From contig JAIEQK010000069.1 of the NCBI GenBank assembly GCA_019747795.1, positions 1 through 32,584 on the forward strand: 32,584 bases of DNA, given 5' to 3'. The stretch is from Gammaproteobacteria bacterium (GTDB lineage: Bacteria > Pseudomonadota > Gammaproteobacteria > Ga0077536). The translations under genes were made by a program, and so were the position numbers. Position 1 is the first letter of the stretch. Each line of letters opens with the position of its first letter. This document shows, in pieces, positions 26,163 through 32,584 of the stretch. The notes beneath the pieces are model-generated. The model saw only the letters and a program-made list of their open reading frames with translations, did not search any database and was not told the DNA's origin.

Positions 26163-27107
26163 TCACAAGGGCGCGCGCAGCCGCTCCAGGTGTGCGCTGA
26201 CGCAGTCGCCTAGCCGCGCGAGGTTGTAGCCGCCCTCGAGCACCGACAGGAGACGGCCGCCGGCGTGATCGGCGGCCACCTCCATCAGCCTCTCGGTCAT
26301 CCAGCGAAAGCAGCCGGTGGAGAGATGGACGTCGGCCAGGGGATCGTCGCGATGGGCGTCGAAGCCTGCCGAGATGATCACGCACTCGGGCTTGAACCAC
26401 GCGAGCTTGGGCAGGATCTCCTCGAAGAAGGCCCGCTCGTAGGCGGTGTCGGTCGCGCCGGCCGGCATCGGGCAGTTGAGCGTCGCGCCACGACCGCGCC
26501 CGCTGCCGGTCTCGTAGGCCGCGCCCGTGCCGGGGTAGTAGGGGTACTGATGCGTGCTGACGTAGAGCACCGAGGGATCTTCCTCGAAGCTGTGCTGGGT
26601 GCCGTTACCGTGGTGCACGTCCCAGTCGACGATGGCCACCTTGTCGAGGCCGTGCCCGCGCTGCAGGTAGCGCGCGAGTACCGCCACGTTGTTGAACAGG
26701 CAGAAGCCCATGGCCGACTCGCGTTCGGCGTGATGGCCGGGCGGACGCAGCAGCGCGAAGCCGTTGTCTATCTGGCCCTCGATCAGCGCGTCGGCCAGCG
26801 CCAGCGGCGCGCCCGCGGCGAGCAGCGCGACCTCGTAGCTGTACTCATTGATGGCGACGTCCGGCACGTCGAGGTACGCCGCGCCCGCGGCGCACACCCG
26901 CGCGGCGCGACGCAGGTAGTTCAGCGAATGCACCGCCTCGAGTTCCTCGATGGCGGCTGGGCGCGCGGTCACGTCCACGAGTTCGTCCCGCCAGGCCTGG
27001 GTGGCCAGGGCCTGGCGCACCGCGCCAACCCGCGCCGCGCACTCCGGGTGGTGGGGGCCGGTGTCGTGCAGGAGGAAACGATCGTCGTCGATGAGGCCTG
27101 TGGCCAT
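26163..27107 (-). CDS. Histone deacetylase-family protein (HDAC-like amidohydrolase)
   Basis: HDTGPHHPECAARVGAV; ALLRPPGHHAERESAMGFCLFNNVAVLARYL; VAIVDWDVHHGNGTQHSFEEDPSVLYVSTHQYPYYPGTGA; VIISAGFDAHRDDPL. Confidence 0.94.
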   Translation of the reverse strand: MATGLIDDDRFLLHDTGPHHPECAARVGAVRQALATQAWRDELVDVTARPAAIEELEAVHSLNYLRRAARVCAAGAAYLDVPDVAINEYSYEVALLAAGAPLALADALIEGQIDNGFALLRPPGHHAERESAMGFCLFNNVAVLARYLQRGHGLDKVAIVDWDVHHGNGTQHSFEEDPSVLYVSTHQYPYYPGTGAAYETGSGRGRGATLNCPMPAGATDTAYERAFFEEILPKLAWFKPECVIISAGFDAHRDDPLADVHLSTGCFRWMTERLMEVAADHAGGRLLSVLEGGYNLARLGDCVSAHLERLRAPL

Positions 27108-27210
27108 GGCGGCTGTTCCGGGCGCGAAGTCACCAGGAGTCTAACGGGCGCGGCGGGGGCTTGTAAGATCGCGGCGCGCGGCGTCCGCCTCAGCGACCAG
27201 GAACGATTGC

Positions 27211-27753
27211 ATGCCCGAGACCTTTCCCGATTTCCTGCCCACGCGCCTGGTGGTGCTGTCGGTCGGCATCAATCCCTCGCTGCACGCGCTGCGCGCCGGC
27301 TATCCCTTCGCCTTCGCGCGTAACCGTTTCTGGCCCGCGCTGAACGCCTCGCGCCTGGTGGACGCGCTGCTGACGCCGGGACTCGCGGCCATCGAGTACT
27401 TGGGCGAGGCGCAGGGTATCGGCTTCACCGACGTGGTGAAGCGCGCCACCCCCGGCATGCGCGGGCTCACGGCCCGTGACTACGACCGCGATGCGCCGCG
27501 CCTCGCCGCGCTGATCGCGGCGAGGCGGCCGGCGCTGCTGTGGTTTCACGGCAAGGTGGCGGCGCGCGAATTCCTGAAACGCGCGGTGTCGCGCGAGGTC
27601 GAGCCCGTGTGGGGCGAACAGGACTTCGATGTGAGCGGTGCGCGGGTGTTCGTCGCGCCGAACCCGAGCCCGGCCAACGCCAGCTACTCGGTGGCCGATC
27701 TCACCGCGGCCTACGACGCGCTCGCCGACCTGCGCGCGCGTCTCGGCGTGTAG
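27211..27753 (+). CDS. Mug/TDG-family mismatch-specific DNA glycosylase
   Basis: LVVLSVGINPSLHALRAGYPFAFARNRFWPAL; GIGFTDVVKRAT; VFVAPNPSPANASYS. Confidence 0.87.
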   Translation: MPETFPDFLPTRLVVLSVGINPSLHALRAGYPFAFARNRFWPALNASRLVDALLTPGLAAIEYLGEAQGIGFTDVVKRATPGMRGLTARDYDRDAPRLAALIAARRPALLWFHGKVAAREFLKRAVSREVEPVWGEQDFDVSGARVFVAPNPSPANASYSVADLTAAYDALADLRARLGV

Positions 27754-27759
27754 TCCGGC

Positions 27760-29949
27760 TCAGCGGACCTCGGCCGGGGTCTGGCGCGCGGGCTGCGTCA
27801 CGCCGCCACCCGGTGCGCGCTTGGCGGACTCGTTGTCGACCAGGCGTTGCTCCGTGCCGTCGCTGTGAATCCAGTCGGTGAGGACGTTGCCGGCCTCGGT
27901 CAGGACCACGTCGAGCGCCTTGTCCTTCTCGTCCGGCTTGCTGAACTCGTCGTCCTCTTCCTCGTCCTCCGGCGTCAACTGGTCGGCCGGCAGCGGCGGC
28001 AGGCCGCGCGCGACGCGGATCTGGTTCTCTCTCTCGCGCTGTTCGGTGCGCGCCTTGTCGTGCTCGGCGCGACGCTTGTCCTCGCGCAGCGACAGGCTGT
28101 GCTGCTGCTGCGCGTCGTACATCGCGCGCTCGCTGGCGAGCAGTGCCTGGAACGCGGTGTCGGACGCGACGCGCTTCTCATGCAGCGCGCGCACGCTGTC
28201 GATGCGCGCCGGCGAGAAGTTCACGGGCGTGAAGCGCGCCGGGTCGATGGCGGCCCAGGGCAGGGCGTTATCGAGCGAGCGCTCGCCGTGATCTTCGTCG
28301 TCGACGGTGGGAAAGCCGATGTCGGGCTCCACGCCCTTGAACTGGGTGCTGCTGCCGCTGACGCGGAAGAACTGCGCGATGGTCGCCTTCAACTGTCCGA
28401 GCTTGCCGTTCATGCTCTGGTCGAAGCGGTTCAGGTCGACCAGGTTCTGCACCGTGCCCTTGCCGAAGGTCGGTTCGCCCACCACCATGCCGCGGTGATA
28501 GTCCTGGATGGCGCCGGCGAAGATCTCGGACGCCGACGCGCTGTTGCGATCGACCAGCACCATCAGCGGGCCCTTGTAGGCCACCTCGGGCTCGGTGCTG
28601 CGCTCCACTTGCACCCGACCCTGGGAATCGCGCACCTGCACCACGGGTCCGGGGCCGATGAAGAGGCCCGTCAGTTCGGTGGCCTCGCTGAGCGACCCGC
28701 CGCCGTTCGCGCGCAGATCGATCACCAGGCCCTCGACGCCCTTGGCGGTCAGCTCGCCGATGATCTTGCGCACGTCGCGGGTGGTGCTGCGGTAGTTCTC
28801 GTCGCCGGCGCTGCGCGCCTCGAAATCCATGTAGAAGGTCGGCAGGGTGATGACGCCGATCTTGGCCACGCCGTTGCCGCGCTTGACCTCGAGCACCGAG
28901 CCCTTGGCCGCCTGCTCGTCGAGCTGGATGGTGTTGCGCGTGATGGCCACCATCGTGGTCGGCCCGCCGAGCGCGGTACCCTTGGGCAGCACCTGCAGGC
29001 GCACCACGGAGTTCTTCGGTCCGCGGATGAGGTCGACCACGTCGTCCAGGCGCCAGCCGATCACGTCGACCACCGGTCCCTTGTCGTCCTGGCCGATGCC
29101 GACGATGCGATCGTCGGCGTGCAGCTTGCCGCTCATTTCCGCCGGGCCGCCGGTCACCACTTCGCGCACCACGGTCAGCTCGTTGTCGCTCTGCAGGACC
29201 GCGCCGATGCCTTCCAGCGAGAGACTCATGCGGATCTTGAAGTTCTCGGACGTGCGCGGCGAGAAGTAGGACGTGTGCGGGTCGATGGACGTGGTGTAGG
29301 CGTTGATCAGCGTCTGGAACACGTCCTCGCTGTTCAGCTGCGCGGTGCGCCGGTAGAGCCCGTTATAGCGGTTCTTCAGCGTGTCGCCGATCTCCTTCTG
29401 CGGCTTGCCGGCGAGCTTCAGCGACAGGATGTCGTTCTTGACCCGCTTGCGCCACAGCTCGTCCAACTCGGCGGTGGTCTTCGGCCAGGGCGCGTCCTTG
29501 CGGTCGAAGTCGAAGGATTCGTCCACGTTGAAATCGAACTTGCCGTCGACCGCCTTGACCGCGTAGTCGACGCGTTCGCGCAGACGCTCGCGGAAGCGCA
29601 CGAACATCTCGAACAGCGGATTGAGGCTGGAGCTGCGCAGGTAATCGTCGACCCGGGTCGCGTGCTGGTTGAATTCGTCGATGTCGGCCTGGGTGAAGTA
29701 GCTGCGGGCCGGGTCCAGGGCGTCGATGTAGCGGGTCAGGATCTTCTTCGACAACGCGTCGTCCAGGGGCACGTTGCGGTAGTGGTAGTTGCTGATGACG
29801 TGGGTCGTGAGCCGCGTCGCGCGGCGGTGTTCGGGCAGCGGCTTCAGGTCCTCCAGCGGCACCATCGGCGCGTTGGCCCAGGCGACGGCGCCGGACAGCA
29901 ACGACAGCAACAGTGTCAGCGACAGGAGCGAGCGGGCCGGGTGTCTCAT
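27760..29949 (-). CDS. prc: Carboxy-terminal (tail-specific) processing protease
   Basis: Signal peptide; DPHTSYFSPRTSENFKIRMSLSLEGIGAVL (PDZ entry); VDRNSASASEIFAGAIQDYHRGMVVGEPTFGKGTVQ (Ser/Lys dyad). Confidence 0.95.
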   Translation of the reverse strand: MRHPARSLLSLTLLLSLLSGAVAWANAPMVPLEDLKPLPEHRRATRLTTHVISNYHYRNVPLDDALSKKILTRYIDALDPARSYFTQADIDEFNQHATRVDDYLRSSSLNPLFEMFVRFRERLRERVDYAVKAVDGKFDFNVDESFDFDRKDAPWPKTTAELDELWRKRVKNDILSLKLAGKPQKEIGDTLKNRYNGLYRRTAQLNSEDVFQTLINAYTTSIDPHTSYFSPRTSENFKIRMSLSLEGIGAVLQSDNELTVVREVVTGGPAEMSGKLHADDRIVGIGQDDKGPVVDVIGWRLDDVVDLIRGPKNSVVRLQVLPKGTALGGPTTMVAITRNTIQLDEQAAKGSVLEVKRGNGVAKIGVITLPTFYMDFEARSAGDENYRSTTRDVRKIIGELTAKGVEGLVIDLRANGGGSLSEATELTGLFIGPGPVVQVRDSQGRVQVERSTEPEVAYKGPLMVLVDRNSASASEIFAGAIQDYHRGMVVGEPTFGKGTVQNLVDLNRFDQSMNGKLGQLKATIAQFFRVSGSSTQFKGVEPDIGFPTVDDEDHGERSLDNALPWAAIDPARFTPVNFSPARIDSVRALHEKRVASDTAFQALLASERAMYDAQQQHSLSLREDKRRAEHDKARTEQRERENQIRVARGLPPLPADQLTPEDEEEDDEFSKPDEKDKALDVVLTEAGNVLTDWIHSDGTEQRLVDNESAKRAPGGGVTQPARQTPAEVR

Positions 29950-30127
29950 AGATTTCCTGGGACTTGCGATGCCTGGGGATGTTACGGTTCGCACCGCGCG
30001 TCTAGTCTAGCGTAGTCGTTGCATTTTTCAGCATAAATCCTTGTTCCGCGCGCGCTTCGCAAGCGCGGAACGATGTGCCGCAGGACCGGTCGCGACGCCG
30101 CTTGCGGCCCGCCGGAGCAGGCCTTCG

Positions 30128-31243
30128 ATGACCCTTACACCCGCCCCCGCCTTCGATTACGTGACCGAACCCGCCGCGCTCGCCGCGCTGTGCGACGCGC
30201 TGCGCGCCGCGCCCTGGGTGGCGCTCGATACCGAGTTCGAGCGCAGCCGGACGTTCCACGCCGAGCTCTGCCTGGTGCAGATAGCGGCACCCGGCGTGCT
30301 GGCCTGCATAGACCCGCTGGCGCTGACCGACCTCACGCCGCTCGCCGCCGCGCTGGCCGAAGGCACCGGCGCCAAGCTGCTGCACGCGGCGCGCCAGGAC
30401 CTCGAGGTGCTCGCGCGTCTCGATGGCCGCCTGCCAGCGCCACTGTTCGACACCCAGGTGGCGGCCGGGCTGGCGGGCTTCGCCGACAACATCGGCTACG
30501 CCGACCTGGTGCGGCAGCTGCTCGACATCACGCTGGACAAGTCCCAGACGCGCACCGACTGGCGGCAGCGCCCGCTGACACGCGCGCAGTTGGACTACGC
30601 CGCGGCCGATGTGTTGCACCTGGAGCCCCTCGCCGCGCGGCTGAGGGAGAAACTGGCGTCACTCGGACGCCTGGCCTGGCTGGCCGAGGACTGCGCGGCG
30701 CTGCTCGACCCCGATCTCTACCGCCAGGCGCCCGAGACCGCCTGGCAGCGACTGCGCGGTCTCAATGCCCTCGCCCCGGCGGCGCAGGCGCGTGCCGTCG
30801 CGCTGGCGGCCTGGCGCGAGCGCCTGGCGCAGGCGCGCAACCTGCCGCGCGGCTGGGTGCTGAAGGACGACGAACTGCTGGCCATCGCCGCGGCCGCGCC
30901 GCACGAGGCGCGCGAGCTGACCCGTTTTGCGCCGGACAACGGCAACCTGCGCCGGCACGGCGAGGCGCTGGTGGAAATCCTGCACGGCCCGCTGCCCGAG
31001 CAGCCGCCGGCCACGCGGCGCCTGACGCCGGCCGGGCGCAACGCGCTGAAGGCGCTCACCGCCAAGGCGCAGGCCATCGCGTCGAGCCTCGGGCTGGCCG
31101 CGTCGCTGCTGGTCACTCGACGGGAACTGGAAGCGCTGGTCTGCGGCGAGGTGCCGCGACGCCTGCGCGACGGCTGGCGCGGCGAGGCGCTCGCCGCGCT
31201 GCTCGCGGAACCGCCGACGAGAGAAGTACCGCTGTGGGAGTAA
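30128..31243 (+). CDS. rnd: Ribonuclease D
   Basis: WVALDTEFERSRTFHAELCLVQIA; KLLHAARQDLEVL; LFDTQVAAGLAGFADNIGYADLV; DWRQRPLTRAQLDYAAADVLHL (DEDDy); HRDC-like C-terminus. Confidence 0.95.
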   Translation: MTLTPAPAFDYVTEPAALAALCDALRAAPWVALDTEFERSRTFHAELCLVQIAAPGVLACIDPLALTDLTPLAAALAEGTGAKLLHAARQDLEVLARLDGRLPAPLFDTQVAAGLAGFADNIGYADLVRQLLDITLDKSQTRTDWRQRPLTRAQLDYAAADVLHLEPLAARLREKLASLGRLAWLAEDCAALLDPDLYRQAPETAWQRLRGLNALAPAAQARAVALAAWRERLAQARNLPRGWVLKDDELLAIAAAAPHEARELTRFAPDNGNLRRHGEALVEILHGPLPEQPPATRRLTPAGRNALKALTAKAQAIASSLGLAASLLVTRRELEALVCGEVPRRLRDGWRGEALAALLAEPPTREVPLWE

Positions 31244-31252
31244 GCGGCGTGG

Positions 31253-31271
31253 GGCGGCCATCACGGCCGCC
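31253..31271. terminator. GC-rich hairpin between convergent genes (possible terminator)
   Basis: GGCGGCC-ATCAC-GGCCGCC, 7-bp perfect stem between rnd and the minus-strand CDS; no T-tract. Confidence 0.35.
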
Positions 31272-31276
31272 GCCGC

Positions 31277-31555
31277 TCACAGGTAGTTGCCGATTTCCTT
31301 CTCGAAGCGCGGGTGGGAGAGCTGGAGCACGTTCACGTCGAAGCTGGTCAGCAGATCGCCCTTGGTCTGGCGTTCGAGCAGGAAGCGGAACACGGCCTCG
31401 ATGCACGCCACCGGCGTGACCCGCCCGCCGGTCAGCCGGTGGTAGGTGTCGTCGCTCAGGGTCACGCGATGCTGAGTGCGTCCCGCGGTGTCCGACACCG
31501 TCACGCTGAACACCATCTGCGCGCCGTCGCTTTGCTTCTGTTCGACCTGGATCAT
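31277..31555 (-). CDS. Small conserved-looking hypothetical protein
   Basis: MIQVEQKQSDGAQMVFSVTVSDTAGRTQHRVTLSDDTYHRLTGGRVTPVACIEAVFRFLLERQTKGDLLTSFDVNVLQLSHPRFEKEIGNYL. Protein-like composition; no overlapping better ORF. Confidence 0.65.
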   Translation of the reverse strand: MIQVEQKQSDGAQMVFSVTVSDTAGRTQHRVTLSDDTYHRLTGGRVTPVACIEAVFRFLLERQTKGDLLTSFDVNVLQLSHPRFEKEIGNYL

Positions 31556-31616
31556 GTCCTCGACCCGCTTGTCGCCGGCAGTCTAGGGTGGGCCGTCGGC
31601 GCTGGCAAACGGCGGG

Positions 31617-32291
31617 TTACTTCACCACCTCGAGCAGTTCGATCTCGAACACCAGGGTCTCGTTCGGGCCGATGGCCGCGCCCGCACCCTCCACGCCATA
31701 GGCGAGGTCCGGCGGAATGGTCACCTGCCAGCGGGCGCCGGTCTTCATCAGCGGCAGGATCTTCTGCCAGCCGGGGATCACGCCGTTGACCGGGAAGGTG
31801 ACGGGCTGGCCTTCGCGGCGCGAGCTGTCGAACTCGCGGCCGTCGATCAGCTTGCCGGTGTAGTGCACCTTGACCGTGCTGTCCGCCGTGGGTTGCGCGC
31901 CCGTGCCTTCGCGCAGGACCTCGTACTGCAGGCCATCCGGCAGGGTGGTGACACCCTTCTTGCTCTTGTTCTTGGCCATGTAGGCCTTGCCGGCCTCCAT
32001 GTTCTTCACGGCCATTTCCTTCTTCTTGCCACCGGCTGCCTGGGCCGCGCTCTTGAGTGCGCTCTGCATGACCTCGGCACTGAGCCGCGGCTCGGAACCG
32101 CTGAGCGCGTCCTTCAAGGCCATGTACACCGCGTCGGCGTCCAAGGGCGCCCCTTGGCGCATCATGCTCTGGGCGAAATTGAGGCCGACCGCGTAGCTGA
32201 ACTTCTCGGCGTCGGTTTCGAGGGACGTACCGGCCGCCATCAGCGAGGCGCTGGCCAGGCTCAAACCGGCCGCGAGCAGGGTCTTCTTCAT
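31617..32291 (-). CDS. FKBP-type peptidyl-prolyl cis-trans isomerase (FklB/Mip-like)
   Basis: MKKTLLAAGLSLASASLMAAG signal; SYAVGLNFAQSMM; VKVHYTGKLIDGREFDSSRREGQPVTFPVNGVIPGWQKILPLMKTGARWQVTIPPDLAYG. Confidence 0.95.
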   Translation of the reverse strand: MKKTLLAAGLSLASASLMAAGTSLETDAEKFSYAVGLNFAQSMMRQGAPLDADAVYMALKDALSGSEPRLSAEVMQSALKSAAQAAGGKKKEMAVKNMEAGKAYMAKNKSKKGVTTLPDGLQYEVLREGTGAQPTADSTVKVHYTGKLIDGREFDSSRREGQPVTFPVNGVIPGWQKILPLMKTGARWQVTIPPDLAYGVEGAGAAIGPNETLVFEIELLEVVK

Positions 32292-32370
32292 GGAGGGTCC
32301 TTGGCTTGGATGACAGGCGCGCATTCTTCCACACCTGTTCCGCCCTGGGTATGCCGCGCGGTCCCGAGCG

Positions 32371-32584
32371 TCACGCCGTCGACGACGCCACGAGGTGCGA
32401 ACGCAGCAGCGAGATCGCCGCCGCAGCGCTGGCCTGCGTTGCGCTCGCCGCCACGAGCGATGCGGCCGCGGGCCCTAGGCGGCGATACAGCAGGCGCAGC
32501 TGGGCCAGCTGTGCGTGGCCCAGGCGCCAGCGCGCGAGCAGCGGCGCCAAGGCGTGGTCCGCGAGCGGCGCGGGGGCGGCGAGC
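32371..32584 (-). CDS. C-terminal fragment of an unidentified protein, running off the window edge
   Basis: Open minus frame to the edge: LAAPAPLADHALAPLLARWRLGHAQLAQLRLLYRRLGPAAASLVAASATQASAAAAISLLRSHLVASSTA*. Not in the ORF track; low information. Confidence 0.35.
   Translation of the reverse strand, partial: LAAPAPLADHALAPLLARWRLGHAQLAQLRLLYRRLGPAAASLVAASATQASAAAAISLLRSHLVASSTA

Noticed and set aside
27847-30015. 722-aa plus-strand ORF opposite prc
   Set aside because: Antisense to unmistakable Prc; repetitive H/V/L/R composition from frame-complementarity.
1-32584. CRISPR arrays, tRNA/rRNA genes, IS elements, prophage or BGC
   Set aside because: Looked for on both strands; no regularly spaced repeats, transposase or integrase motifs, tRNA-like cloverleaf or multi-domain biosynthetic genes were seen.

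Overview
This is a high-GC bacterial chromosomal segment, most like a gammaproteobacterium judging by gene content. It is densely packed with mostly housekeeping or conserved genes; I saw no rRNA, tRNA, IS element, prophage or CRISPR. In order: 3' part of a DNA photolyase, DUF192, IalB-like protein, TrmO, HDOD protein, Lhr-type helicase, glycerate kinase, HipB/HipA-family pair, FHA protein, small membrane protein, AvtA, SohB, PilZ, receiver-like/PAS protein, QueD, SDR, orphan nucleotidyltransferase, LolC/E-type permease, GFA, DUF2237, TlpA-like, MsrA, orphan xanthine-dehydrogenase-family large subunit, methyltransferase, enoyl-CoA hydratase, HDAC-like, Mug-like glycosylase, Prc, RNase D, small conserved protein, FKBP, and a partial CDS. 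Main points of interest: (1) a HipBA-like pair whose HipA homolog has lost all recognisable catalytic and metal-binding residues (predicted pseudokinase); (2) a candidate ~90-nt sRNA with a textbook GAAA-loop terminator and a sigma54-like promoter between the GFA gene and the lolC-like gene; (3) a PilZ mRNA leader with a strong sigma70 promoter and an RBS-sequestering hairpin; (4) a 142-bp imperfect palindromic element that exactly fills the gap between two convergent genes. All product names come from motif recognition by eye; no database search was run.
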